64,000 nucleotides of DNA, taken from positions 177,276 through 241,275 of the forward strand of contig VYZB01000373.1 of the NCBI GenBank assembly GCA_013397455.1. Reading direction: 5' to 3'. The notes under the pieces are model-generated. The model had not been told where the DNA came from and searched no databases. It saw nothing but the letters and a program-made list of their open reading frames with translations. Each line of letters begins with the position of its first letter. Position 1 is the first letter of the stretch. This document shows positions 50,458 through 63,415 of the stretch, in pieces. The DNA is from Crotophaga sulcirostris. Lineage: Eukaryota; Chordata; Aves; Cuculiformes; Crotophagidae. The translations under genes and the position numbers were made by a program.

Positions 50458-50515
50458 TGGCTTCACTGATTTTAATGGAGTTATTCCAACCTATATCAGC
50501 TGAAAATACAGCCCA
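50458..50515. repeat. Trace of an old palindromic interspersed repeat
   Basis: CTTCACTGATTTTAATGGAG, TTATTCCAACC and the ending AAATACAGCCCA resemble an old reptile/bird repeat with a central TCAATGGAGTTACTCC-like palindrome and ends near AATTTGGCCC. A copy in opposite orientation lies at 63350. Diverged, so confidence is limited. Confidence 0.35.
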
Positions 50516-51423
50516 TTAGACTATGCATGGTTTATTTCCTCATTCATTGGTTCTGCCATCTGGCACAGCCTTCTTCTTCCCTTCTCCATTCACTATCCTC
50601 TGAAAACATATTTTGTGTTGCCTATAGACATGTCACTTTTCCCTTGCCAAATATTAGCTTTATGACTGAACACTTCTGATTCCTTTTGAAATCACTTCAC
50701 AATGTCACCTTTTTCATCCTCAGGTGTCTATTCTGCAATGTTTTCTTGCATTTTCAGGTGCAGTATGGGTTAAAAAGAACATAGCTCCAGTTTTGCAAAC
50801 ATTTGTGCAGCCTCACAGCTTTAATGGATCCTGGTGATTGCAAAAAATAAAGGGAGACATGTAGGTTGGCTACATTTCTGAACTAACCTCCTGAAAAAAG
50901 AAGCTTTCCCCCCATTGTAAGACAGATACAGCTCATTCTGTGATGGCACTGCAGGGTCAGACTGTAGCCGATGAAAAGTCATGGATGCCACATGTACCAG
51001 AATGAGATGTTTAAACTGAAAACTCTTGTGATTGATACAAAACTCAACCTCCCACAAGAGCTTGTGCTCATCTACTGAGGGGTGGGATGAGGAATTTTCT
51101 TGCAAAGATTTCCACATTTAACTTCCTTTGACTAGATAGCTACAGGATGTTGTTCGTGAAGATCTAGATGCAGAACACCAGGAAATCTCCTGGGCTTGCT
51201 CTCCACCCTAAGTTTTCTCTGACTTCAGGGACACTTAGGGTTGCCCACCGCTCTCAAGAGTCAGCAGCTCTGGATTTTGGACTTTCAGGCTTTGGACTTC
51301 CAGGCTGATAAATATGTTGGATGATAGCCTTCATCCCCCAGACTGAATGGTAACCTGCTCCAGAAATGGCTCCACGTATGTCAGTGGGAGTATCTCAGAA
51401 ATAGTAGCCCCTTTGCAGTGATT

Positions 51424-51480
51424 GAGGGCACCAGATTCTGATAAAAAATTACATCAGATTTAATTTTCTTCATTTTGAAG
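51424..51480. repeat. Second trace of the same old palindromic repeat
   Basis: GGCACCAGATTCTGAT followed by ATTACATCAGATTTAAT has the wording of the outer arm of the palindromic repeat seen at 50458 and 63350. The preceding ATGTCAGTGGGAGTATCTC (about 51378) may be another part. Confidence 0.3.
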
Positions 51481-51790
51481 GGTAATATCTAGCTCCCTCC
51501 TTCTCATTGGTGCTCTATGGACTAAGGGAAAAGAAAAAGCTTTTCTGACAACATACTAACACCATCTCAAACAGTTAAGTGTAGAATACTCATCCCACTG
51601 AAACTATAAGACTTTTAACAGGACTGCATCAATTCAGTGGATAGAAAATATATGGAAAATGTCTACATATCAAAAAGTGCTGCTGAGCTCTTCTCTCTTC
51701 AAGACACACCTGAAGAACTGCATTGCTCTAATCAATCAGCTCTATCAGCTAATGGTTAGCAAACACGAAAGGTGGGAAGCAGATGCATTA

Positions 51791-51798
51791 GCGTAAAG
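51791..51798. repeat. Target-site duplication, left copy
   Basis: GCGTAAAG directly abuts the left inverted repeat of the hAT-type element and recurs exactly at 51995-52002. Confidence 0.9.
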
Positions 51799-51994
51799 CA
51801 GGGGTGTCAAACTCACAGGCCACAGCCTGAATCCACCCCTCCACCTTGTTTTATCCAGCCTGGCACCTTGTTTCTACTCTGCAGCAGCACTGAGCTCCTT
51901 GCCCCTGTGCTCCTGCCAGTGTTGGGCACGTGTGCAGCGTGCATTACGCTGCAGGAGCAGGAGAACAGCAGCAGCCGTGAGTTTGACACACCTG
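51799..51994. mobile_element. Complete non-autonomous hAT-type DNA transposon (MITE)
   Basis: The 196-base element starts CAGGGGTGTCAAACTCAC and ends GTGAGTTTGACACACCTG. The two ends are inverted repeats matching at 17 of 18 positions. It is flanked by a perfect 8-base duplication GCGTAAAG, the target-site length of hAT transposons, and the CAG...CTG ends fit the same superfamily. The inside carries no transposase, so movement would have depended on an enzyme encoded elsewhere. The exact target duplication means no mutation has hit the flanks since insertion, which argues against great age. Confidence 0.9.
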
Positions 51995-52002
51995 GCGTAA
52001 AG
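51995..52002. repeat. Target-site duplication, right copy
   Basis: GCGTAAAG, identical to 51791-51798. Confidence 0.9.
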
Positions 52003-54099
52003 GTTTTCAGTGCTGGTCTGACCAGAATAGTTAAGGTACAGCACAGAGAGTTACTTTGAACCTTCAGTTTTCATGGGAGTGGGAAGTGTTCAGCAGCTCT
52101 TGGGTGGTCCTCAGCGTGTTTCAAGACCAGGGCTTTTTTCGGATACGATTTAAGGGTTGAACCACTTATAGTGGACAAGCAGCAACCAAAAATAAATTGG
52201 GAGCGTAATGTGCAGGGTAGGTGACCTCTAACAGCAAACAAAGCAGAACTTCTGGTCTTAAGGCAAGTTGTTTCTCCCCTGTTTCTCCCTTGTGTTTGTA
52301 AAATGATTAGAGCAAAAGAGAAATATTGCAAAAGTTCAGGAGCAGCAAGAACCAAACACGAAAGAAAACATTTAAACACAAAGGCTTTGGTGGCAGAGGG
52401 GCCATACAGAGAGAGAGCTCTTCTGTTTCCTGGTGTTTCTTTTCCACTTGTAAGTACACTGCTGGGAGATTAACTGACCAAAATGAAAACAAGGAAGGGA
52501 CGCAAAAGGGAAGCTGTGACTGATTGCTGTGACTCCCTAATAACTGATTGGCAAGTTGGCAGAGTAGATCACTAAATGCCGTAAATCCTTTTCATAGTAG
52601 AGGCCATAGTTCAACTAGCTGGGCATTTGTGCAAGGCTTTGTCTACCTGAAGGCTTCAGAAAAAAATATTGTTTTTTCTCTTCTCATCTCTAACCTCTTT
52701 TCACCTCTATTTCCTTCTAGACTCAGCTATTTACTTGTTAATCTACCCTGTCTAGTTCTTACTTACTTCATCACATTAATCAAGGAGCAGAATTTCAGCT
52801 CATTTCAAATGATTTTTGCCTAGAGAAAATCAAGCCTAAGGATTGCTATTATTTTTTGTTCCCTTTCTTCCAAGTGCTGAATCTTACATTGGGTGAAATA
52901 GAAAAAAAAAATCTCCTCTTGGGAAAAATAAGGATTGACTGGTCCTGTGCCTGATCCTATTTCATATTTTGCCTCCCTCTGAATATAGTGTCTTATAATT
53001 GGAAGACCTATGGAACTGGCAATCAAATTATTCTAGTGTATATGCAGTTCAGATCCAAATAGCCAGATATGGGCATCCCATAAACATAAATCAAATAAAT
53101 CTGTACAGCAGGAGAAATTAGTCTTATCCAGATATCCAGACCTGACAAAATATGTCTGAGACCTCTACTAAAATGAAGGTATGATGCATAGAAAATAGGT
53201 TGGAGAAATAGTAGTAATCAATACATTGAAGACAAGAAATGGAAAACAGAGCTGTAAATTTAAGGCTCCCTAATGCCACAATACTTCAGAAGCAAGTTTG
53301 ACAGACCTGTGTACTTTTATGGATAAAGCACAGTCGTGCCTGAGATTTTCAAAATCCCCACCAACGCTGCAAGTGTGTCAGAGTCTAAGCTGACACAAAT
53401 TGCTGTTACCTTTTGACTACCTGCCCCTCTGCCCTGAAAAAACACTGCCTGGATTTTCCACACACCGGCACCACACACCTAATCCTGCAGTAAGTTGATT
53501 CAGAGAACTAGATTGCAAGAAAATCCTTCCCTTTTTTTTTGATAAAATTAATTCCCTAGTTTCTCTCCCTTTACTGGCTCACTGTATGATCAGACAAATG
53601 TCAGTGAAGAGAAGAAGGGAGAGTACATCTAAGGAAAAGTGGAGGGCAGCTCCACCTGAGATGATACTAAACTGCTGTGGAATTGCAGCTTTAAGCATGC
53701 AATCCCACTCCCAATCAGGTATGTGCATGTATGTGAATGTTTCAAAAGACCTACACATTCACTTTAGTGCAGTTGCATACGTTTACTTTGACAGAGGATT
53801 CTTGAAACACTGAGTCCACTTGCTTCATGAGTTAACCACATGGAAACACCACATTCTTTGGCATCAAACTTCCATTAAAGAACAAAAAAAATACTCCTGT
53901 CCATCATGGTTGTTCTTGAAATATTCTTAGCAGGACCCAACTGTGAAATGTTTCCCTAATTGAGTCTGAAAATAGCCTGAAACAATACTGATGAGAGAGG
54001 TAAACACTACCAAACCACCTGTTTCCATTCAGGTTCTGAATCAAAACCTTATTGACACCATTATAAATGTCAACATTTGATACATAATACATGAATAGA

Positions 54100-54255
54100 T
54101 TTTAGCAGATGGAGAGGAATGGAAACAAAACCAAGATGAAGTTGAGGCTGGGTTTGGAACTGCTGGAAGGAGGAGAAGGAAGAAAGGAGAGATGCCAAGA
54201 AGGGAGTAGGGTAGAAACAGAGAAAAGAAGATGGGAAGGAAAGGAGGATAAGTCA
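54100..54255. repeat. Purine-rich low-complexity stretch
   Basis: The + strand is strongly enriched in A and G (AGGAGGAGAAGGAAGAAAGG and similar). It yields Glu/Arg/Lys-rich frames that are artefacts of composition. Confidence 0.75.
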
Positions 54256-56263
54256 CTCCTACTGAGTTCTGCTGAATCAAACGCTAACAGAGTGAAAGAA
54301 TAACAAACAGTGTGCTACCTTCTGCAGCAAATGATGAGGTTTTGCCAGTTGTGCTGTGGACAGGAGGCAATATGCTTGCCTCTATTCATACTGTAGCCCA
54401 TTCATCAAACACAGGCAGAGAGTTTGTTCTCCTCCACAGGATGAGAAAGAAACCCCCTTGGTCAGAGACACCTTCACTAAAACAGCCTATCAACCACCTA
54501 TTTTAGTTTAACAAGAGCAATCCATTGCCTAAAACAAATAGCTGTATCAATGCCACAAATTACACTTAACTTCTGAAAGGTTTTTGCCATAACTGAAAAT
54601 TAGGATAATTCTATATTATCTCTAGATATGAAGTGCTATCATTCATCACTTAGGCTGTAAAGAAATTTATACTTTTCTAAAAAGGTCATGCTATGCACCA
54701 GAAACATATGCAATAGGGATGAACTCTCTGCAAAATAGTCCTTTCAGTCTGCCAATGGTAACTATGTTTTTAGGGTCTAATAAAAAGATTCCAGAGGACA
54801 TGATGAGAAAAAATGTGTGATCAAAAGACAAACTTAAGATTTTGCACTCTGGGGACGAGGGTACGAAGAACTATTAGCATTATCCATGTACCAAACAGGC
54901 ACAGCATGTGATTTTCAGAAATACCTTCACATCTTCTCAAGAGTAGCTTCTGTGAATCTTCTCCTTTCTTCCTCTTACTATGCTGTTTATGTGCTGAATA
55001 TTCACACTCCTTTTCTTAGAAACACATTTAATTTATCCCAAAGTGTCTGCATTTAAAAGATAAGTGTATTAATTCATGATATTCACTATTCTCAAGCTTT
55101 TATTTCTCAAAACATAAAAGAACAACTACAATTTAATACTCCAAGTCAATTTCCCTAGGAAAACAAGGGATCTTTTCTATTTCATATCCTTGGTAGCTCC
55201 CATTTCATACAGCAGATCAGATTGTCTACTTTAAGTCTCAGAATTGCTTATCTAGCCTTCAGCAAGTGTTATGCACAAGCGTAAGTCTGACAAACTTGAT
55301 TTATGTTAAGAAATAATTTTTCTGTTGTCATAGAAACCACTGCAAGATGATCCAGGCACGAGTAAAAAGTAACAATGGTAAGTGGGCTGCTAGTTTTGCC
55401 AGTGAAAGCTCCCTTGCTGTTGATGTCCCATCAATTCCTTCCTTGCACCCTGGGGCAAAAAGGGCAGAAGGTGGTATGTGGAAGGATGGCTGAGAGGAAA
55501 AATTGACCTTGAGGATGGTTTCAGTGTAATATGGCAAGCACATTTCCCAGTCCAGAAGAGGGTGTGTACCCAGCACAACTTCTCCTGTAAGGCTGCAGCA
55601 TGGGGAGCAAAGTGAATGTTTCTTTTGAATAGGAAGCAAAGCCAGACTAGAAATCCCTGTTAGAGACCTGCACGCCTTGGTGGAGAGAGATGGAATAATT
55701 TGCTTCTCTTATGCCAGGGGTTTGCTTCCACCAGCAAGAATGAATCATACCCACATTTTAATGTTTGCACAGCTCTTGCCACCATATGTGCTATGCATAG
55801 ACAATTTTTGTTTCAGTAAGAGGAAACACCCACCTGGAGAGTAACAAATACAAGGGAGTAAAAGAATCAATGAATACTCACAATCACGGCACGTTTACAT
55901 AGGAGCATCTTCACCCACCCCGGCACTGCCTGCCCATGAGCTCCATGCCCCAACGTAGAATGTAGGCAATTATACCCTGCCTGATATAAACGATCATTCA
56001 TTATCATTTTAATGGAACAAGAGCATGGGAATGTATACCATGTATTACAACATGCTCTTTCAATCTCCACCATCAGTCATTGACATTTTAGGGACGTTTA
56101 TCCCCAAGATTTACAAGGGCAATGAACACTGCTAGTACTTGCCACTACAGCTGTCAGACTGACTTTTATGTTCTTTCCCAAGGGAAATCTGTTTCTGCAT
56201 CTGCTGTTCAGTTTACAACAGGCTTTCAGCTAAAGGGTTGTTGCTGTGGATCCACGGCCTCGC

Positions 56264-56277
56264 AAAAAAAAAAAAAA
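56264..56277. repeat. A14 homopolymer
   Basis: Fourteen A after CCTCGC. No retrocopy upstream was recognised. Confidence 0.9.
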
Positions 56278-58359
56278 GCAAGAGGACAAAGGTGTTACTG
56301 CAAAAAAGTCAGAAAATCTGTAACTTTCTGTGTGGCCTTGGAGTTCCTTTAAGCAATGAGTGAAAAAGCCAGAGGATTCCAGTCTGGAATGCTCCTCTGC
56401 TGCAATTAGTACTGGAAACAGTTCAAAAAAGAGGAGGACCTGGATAGATTATAGCTTATTTTTCCCTCTAATGTTGATTAGTCGCAATATGTCAAAAATA
56501 GAAGAGGTTAGTGAACAAATATTGCCTCTTTTTCTGCCAGTGCACTGTCTGGGCTATTTTATTTCCTCCCTATTATCTATCATTTGAAAATATTTGGCAG
56601 ACAATCTCTTCAAGTTCTTTCTGATCTGAAGCTTGCTGATATTACTTTTGCAAGCATTAGAAATAGAGGCAAGTCTGGCAGTGCTTCTGATTCCTGATAA
56701 GGTGAAAGTAGCTTTCAGCACTGGGTGTGCCATGGATTGTGAAAAGTGAATTCCAAACTGATGTTTTCCAATATTGTTTGTAAAATGCATACCTATAGGC
56801 TTTCCATGGAGTTTTCTCCTTCTTAATAAAGTGAAAAATGCGGAATTGATTTAAGTAGATATTAGTGGGCATTTTTGACAGTGCTCACTGGAGCCTAGTT
56901 ACAAGAATCTGAATAGAAAGCTTGGTTATTTGTTTCTTTTTTACAGACACTCAAAGATGCATGGGGGATGGAAAATGAAAACAGAACTTAATTATTGACG
57001 TGATTATTGTCGCTAAATTATGAGAAAGCGCCTATCTGCCACTTCTTCCCTATGTGCACATGTACACATCTCTTTTTATGTTCACTGGCTGTCCACAGCT
57101 TGTCTTAGACATGCATCTCGTTATGTCTCATTATCACATCTCGTTCCCATGCTCTTTACAGTGCAAAACAAGGTGTGTATTTGGTTATGAAAATGCTGGA
57201 GGGGGTGAGTGTATTTTTTGCATGGGAGATGCTGTATTACCATGTCAATCATTTCTCCTTCTCTTTTTTAGTCTGCAGATTAATCCTGGATGAGCCCCAA
57301 CTGGGATGCTTCTGGCACTGTGGAAGCTGAGATTTAGATAGCAAATTCTCAGCCCAGGTCCACTGGCATGTGATTGACACACCGTTATCAAACTTGCACT
57401 GAGGGGCCTGAAGCTTTCCTCCCACCATGCTGAAAATCTAGTTTAGAGATAGGCATAACTTATGGGTTGCTGAAGGAAAGACTGTCTTTCCTAGTTGAAC
57501 TCTTTCACTCAGGGCCTTCATATAATCCCCCCAGCATTTTTTTTCCAGAAGATGGGCTGTTGTCTATTAAGCAGCCTAATTACTGGAAAAGGAGTGGAGG
57601 AGGGAGACTGCAGGTGTCTTCTCCAGCATTACAGTACACACTGATGCTGGCTGGATATGGTATCCAGGCTCCTGCTGTAGCTTGTCCTCTGTGAGCGTGA
57701 GTACTGAAGAACTTTCTGCTGTTGTAGCCTGCTGCTGAGATGCTTCTCTCTTTCTCTGTGAGTTTTGATCTATGTTCAGCAGGAGATACCACTTAACATT
57801 GGGACCTGAAAGCTGCCAGGGTCTCTTGGAGGAAGCTTTCTTTTCTTGGAGGCAGTGGGGCATGCAGATGGACTATACTGGGAAAGACCTAGGCACCTTC
57901 CCCTTAGGAGAGGAGTAAGGATGGGTGGAAGCAGAACAACTGCAAAAGCAGCGTGGCATCATGCCTGCTCAAAACCAGTAAATCAAAAGCCATTCAGCTG
58001 GAATTGTGATGGCTGCTGATGTGACTTGGGGTGTAGGCATCGTGTGTTCAACTGCATAACCTACACTCCCCAAAGGGCAGTGATCCCTGAAAACAAGCGC
58101 TTACAATCACCTGCGTGCTCAGATCGCACTGCCTTGACTGCTGCATCCCGGGGAAATTACGGATCCAGCGTATTCATCAGCTGTTCGTAGAAGCTCTATT
58201 GTGGATCAACGAGGGGGAGGTGGAACAGGAGAAGGGTTGTAGGATTAGGAGGAGTCGCAGCAGCAGGCAGGTCTGTGGCAGAGAAAGGACGTTGCATTGC
58301 TAGGATATGAATATAAACTGTGAAGCTGCCAAATCAAAGCGTTCCCCTTGTTTGTTTCC

Positions 58360-58374
58360 TTTTTTTTTTTTTTT
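58360..58374. repeat. T15 homopolymer
   Basis: Fifteen T after GTTTCC. No inverted retrocopy downstream was recognised. Confidence 0.9.
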
Positions 58375-61300
58375 ACAAATAATCAGTGACTTAAAGACAG
58401 AAAGAGATAATAGTATGCCCTCCTTTATATTCTAGAGCACCACCTTTCTTCTTGCTGTTTGGCACCTTGCCCATTTCCAGCAGGCACTTTCAGATGCAGA
58501 TTTCTCCCTCAATAGGTACGGCAGGGCTCTTTGTCCTCATCCTCCCCAATCTTCATTAGCGGCTCTGCTGCTGGGGGCCTTGCTCAGATACCAGAGGGAA
58601 TAGGGCTGGGCAAGAGGCAGCACAGGAAAGGACCCCCTGAATGCTGATCCATTACCATACAAATGGAGGAACACCCTAGCTTTGCAGAGGGTGGTATCTT
58701 TATAAAGCATGCATAAATACCACACAAAACAAGAATTACACAGTGCTTATGCACCAGTTAAAATTCATCCTGGACAGACTGGATAACACATACCCGTATA
58801 TGCTAAACTGGATTTGCTTAGGATCCGCAAATGGTTTATAGATGTATCCTGAGATAGGGGCATTGCCTGGGGGACTGTGGACATATCTGCACACTATCAG
58901 CAAGCTGTGACAAGAAGACAGATGAGGACAGGCAACACGAGATGATTCCCATTTGTCTGTGTATGTGTGACTCAGAGGCCAGCTGTCCCTGAGGACTCAC
59001 TTGGGGTCCTAGCTGGATGCTATACCCAAATCTCTGGTGTGCTCAAAAATAAGGACCAGCTCATCTGAGCACTTCCTTTGCATTGCACTAGGCTGGGTTA
59101 TAACCCTAAATCCTTGTGCTGTCAACAGTCACACTGGCAACCTGTGGGGTATATTTTGCAGAAAAATAATTTTGTTACCTCTAGTTCTACTTACGGTCCG
59201 TGGTTCATTGGAAATGAATGACAGAGAAGCTTGAGTTAGCATAATGCTGAGAGTCGTGGGATATACCCACAGCAGCTCTGAAACCACATACAAGCAAAGT
59301 GCTTGTACAGTTCTTCCACCTCTGTTCACCTGTCCTCCTGTCTTTACAGGAAGGGGGACTGAGATAAAGGTGGGTGATGGCACTCTGCAGTACGGCTGCA
59401 CGTGCTCTGGTTTGATCTGCTGCTTGCTTGAGCTAAACCTACAGCAGAGACAGATCCTGAGGTGCTGAACCTGAACAACTTGGCCTAGGAAAACTTGGTT
59501 CATCAATTCCAACTTTTTTCTGGAAGCATTATATGTCTGCCTACACAAATAGCTATACAACACGCTGAATTCGCAACCATAAAATCACACCTTCCAAAAT
59601 AATATATTGCATCCCTCTAAAGACCTGAACAGGTAGGTAACAAATACTTTGATGACAAGTACTCTGGAAGAACCTCAAAAGCACTGCCTGCTATGGGGAT
59701 GAAGAGGAATTATTTACCCTTTCTAGATCTTCTTTAATTTGTGAAAAAGAAAATATATCTCCACATTTCTTTGAAAATCAGCATAGGCAATACTGTCTAA
59801 AGAAAACTGCTTTCTTTCCCTTCATGTTTTCAATTTTCAGACATATCCATTTGCTGGTATATAAACCACATGTAGGTCTCCCTGTAACAACTATGTTTTG
59901 AGACATTTACTAAGCAGTAGATCTGGGAGACTGGTGTATCCCAGATCTGGAAGAGGAGGATAGGGAAAAGATCTTCTGAGCTCTGTGAGAACCAAAATTT
60001 GGAATATAATTCAGGATTTCTTGCAAAAGTTGACCACTTGACCTGCCCATTGGACATGTGCCAGGCTGTAGCCTCATTAAGAGATTCCAAATTAATCATT
60101 CGCCTCTTCGAAAGGGGTTTTAGCAAGTTTTTTCTGCAAAGAGTATTGTTGTGGTTCCAGTTATGTTGGACTGTAAATACAATGGCAGGATTTTTAGCAT
60201 GTGTGTCACAGAAAGAGGTGGAGAGGTATGTCAGGCTAGTTTAGCCAAATTTCAGCACCAGTCTTGCTAAATCTGTTTCTAAATTAATCTAGTCCTACTA
60301 CCTCTGTGACCAAACCATGCACAGAAAGGTCTTAAGAACTGAAATTATAAAATCCCAAGGAACAGTAATTTATAATGGAAACAACAGGGCTGATAATTAA
60401 ACTTCTACCAGTGGTCTGAATTGGCAGTCAGTTCAGTTAGCAAACAGTAATAGAGAGAGACAGTCCAAATTCTTTGCTTTCTGTCTGTGGGACTGATCAG
60501 CCTTGACAATGTTTCACCCTACCTCTCTAAAATGGGGTGAAAGGCTTTATTCAGGCAACAGGAAAAGCTGTTTCCATCTGGCATACTCCTCCTGTCTCAT
60601 GACTTTTCCCCAGCTGATTATTAAGGAGCTGTTTTATATAAACCCCTCCAACCCATTTGCCTCTGGACTCCCAGCTCATTCTTATCTCATAACTTCAGTT
60701 TTGATGCCTGCAAGATATTTTAATAAGAATTAATTTCCTACATGAGAAAGCCCTAATATACACCACACAGTGATGTTAACGAAAAACAGTAGGAGTTGTA
60801 GCACCTGATTCCTGGGAGTTTTGTGACTGCAACATCAATAGTGAACACATCTATTATATGTCAGCTGCTAATTAACAAAATATTCATCTATTATATTCCA
60901 GTATAGGTCATATTTATAAATTCCTAGGTGAATTCAGAAGTTGTTTCTCTAGCCACTGCAATCTCTACAATATAAAGCATTCCTGTGACCATGGTATGCA
61001 AATTCACAGGGGATTTTTACAGAAATGTTTATCACAGGCTCTGTGTTTCATGACTCTGCTCACCATGCCAGCATTAGTGGCATTTTTGTTTTTGACTGGC
61101 ATTTGCTTCGGTAACTTGGGTACCATGACTTCTGTAAGTCTTCTGTGTTTCCAAAGCTCTTCTTATCATAGGGATCTAGTATAAAATGTATTGACCTTCT
61201 GTGCATATTAAGGTCCTTTTACTTGTTTGAGTTTCTTGAGTTGTTTGAGCTTCTTGCAGTTTGCTGTGTGCTTTATCCTGACAAAAAGATAAAGAAGCAG

Positions 61301-62437
61301 AGACTAGAAAGGGAGGAACTGAATCAACAAGAGACAAAGTGACTTATACTTTGCCCAAATAATCAAGCCAGATAACTGAAAAACAAAGACAAACTTCCTT
61401 CTGACCTATGCTGCTGTTTTCCAAGCACTGGACCCTCTTGCCAGTTTCTGTCACTGTGGAAGAATTATTTATGTGAATAAGTTTGAATTTAATGACATGT
61501 TTTAAATCATTTTTAGCATCCTTATTCAGTTCCACTTTTTCTCTTCCCTTTGCAAAATGCCCTTCATAAAAATGGAAGTGCATTAAGATTTCTCCTTCAG
61601 TCTCCCTTGCAAATAGGGACCCAAATCAAAGACCTAGTTTGAGTGCTATCAGTAGAGACACATCAGATCAGGTGAGTTACAGCTGATGAAAACTGCATTG
61701 TAATATTCTCAGACCAAGAAAACTATCAGGTGATCAAATATGATTTTAATTGGAGTATGAAGTCTGAAAGTATTCTGGAAAGAACCATTTTCAGATAAAG
61801 GCAAGAATTACTCAAAATATAAGGAGGGAACTGAAAAAAAAAGGCTCTTCTGTTTCTTCAGCTCAAGGATTTTTATGTATTTGTGAATTTTCTAAAGCAT
61901 TATTATCCTCCACTAGGGCTGTCTGAAACACTGCACTGCACTCCATAACAGTCATGGGTGCATTTACATTTTTCTTTGTTGCTGGGGACAGCCAGTTTGA
62001 ATTAGAAGCTGTTCATAGCCAGATTCTGAAGCATCAGGATATTAGCTCAGATGTGGCAACGGATTAAAGCAAGCCTGCTCCACCCCTTCTCCTAGCCTGG
62101 CAGGGGAGGGGGATGAAGGGCCATGCAGCAGCTCCTGAACTGCCACTGTTCCTGACTGACATCCTTTTTGGTTTACTCTAACATGTCAAGCTGTCGGTAT
62201 CCCTCTGTCAGCTCCAGGCAAAGATGCCAGCTTCTAAGATAAGGGCAGCATGATCAGGCAGGGTTGGTAGTTGTGTCACCCACCCCAGCTTAATCTGCTG
62301 CCCTGGGTCTGTACACTGCCAAAACTCTTTCATTCCTGTCCCACGGGTAGCAATTGTTTGTAAAACCAGTCTACAATAGCACCGACTCCTTTACAGAAGT
62401 TATTCCTTCACGCCAACTTGGAGATTTGTCAAAGTCC

Positions 62438-62530
62438 TGAGTCACTGAGTCACTAAAAGGCACCACAAAGGCTCTCTGACTTGGGTTGTGATCCCGGAAA
62501 CTTTGCTGACAAGTAGCTCTGACTCATGCT
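62438..62530. promoter_or_regulatory. Tandem AP-1 motifs
   Basis: TGAGTCAC occurs twice head to tail (62438-62445 and 62446-62453), and TGACTCATGCT lies at 62520-62530. The TGA(G/C)TCA core is the AP-1 consensus and the last site also fits a half MAF element (TGCT). Perfect adjacent copies are unusual, but activity is inference. Confidence 0.3.
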
Positions 62531-63111
62531 GTTTGCATGAAGAGGAGCATTTCCCTTCATGAACCGCACTCCTAAACACAAGGCAAAGAACCTGGTGGGG
62601 AATTTAATATTAAGCGCAGAACACTAAACTACTACCATTCAACCTAACCCACTGCTTCCCAAAATATATTTGAAATTTCATGAAAACAGATTGTGTTCTG
62701 CACAAAGCAAATCACTGCTCTTACTTAGCTGGGATTATATCCATCCATTATTGCCTAGCACTGTACTGAAAAAAACATTGCTTTTAATACATTCTGTTAT
62801 GTTCCTAAAGGCTTAGGAACTAATGTCAGCTGAAGAGATTCATACTGGATGTTCATTTGCTGCACCAAATATGCTTTGCAAGCTAGTGACCGTTAAAATG
62901 TTAGTGGCACCTCCTTGAATAATTTTCTATCACCAGATTGCATGTCCTTTGGGTGCTCTTAAAAACTGAAAAGGAAAAGAAGGACAAAAACATGATATGA
63001 TGACACCAATATTGAAGAGATTTAAATCCATGTTATTACTACACTTGTAGATTTTTTCTTCCATGTTTTTAAATTTCATCAGGGAATTTTCCTAAGTTTC
63101 TGCATTCTTGT

Positions 63112-63290
63112 CTTGGCATTTCTTTCAGTCTTTAATTTTCTTTTCTTTTCCTCTTTCTCTTGCCCCTTTCCCCTCCTTTTCCTCTTTCTCTTTCCCCTTC
63201 TTTTCCTTCTTCTTTACCTTTTCCTTGTTTTGTCTATTCTGCTCTAACCTATTCTACTTTTTTTTGGTTTTTTTTACTATTCTGTTACTT
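63112..63290. repeat. Long polypyrimidine tract
   Basis: About 180 bases are almost all T and C on the + strand, with CTTTTCCTCTTTC-type units. It encodes a misleading Phe/Ser-rich frame. Such tracts can adopt triplex structure. Confidence 0.85.
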
Positions 63291-63349
63291 TTTATTTTAA
63301 AAAAATCCAGACACATGATAGTTTTGCATGCTTTTGCTCCTAATAATAA

Positions 63350-63415
63350 TTATGGGCCAAATTTTGCACCCTATAAATTTAGGCGGATAAATTTGGTGTA
63401 ACTCCACTGATATTA
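63350..63415. repeat. Third trace of the old palindromic repeat
   Basis: GGGCCAAATTTTGCACCC, then TTTGGTGTAACTCCACTGAT, is the opposite orientation of the wording at 50458. The GGGCCAAATTTTGC end is the best preserved part. Confidence 0.4.

Larger units (their letters stand above)
52003..63110. other. Intergenic region, no gene recognised
   Basis: About 11 kb of A/T-rich DNA with no supported exon or RNA gene and no recognised LINE or LTR. It contains a purine-rich stretch at 54100-54255, an A14 run at 56264 and a T15 run at 58360. The part at 56945-57030 (with TTAATTATTGACGTGATTAT) looks like a possible conserved non-coding element, unproven. Confidence 0.5.
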
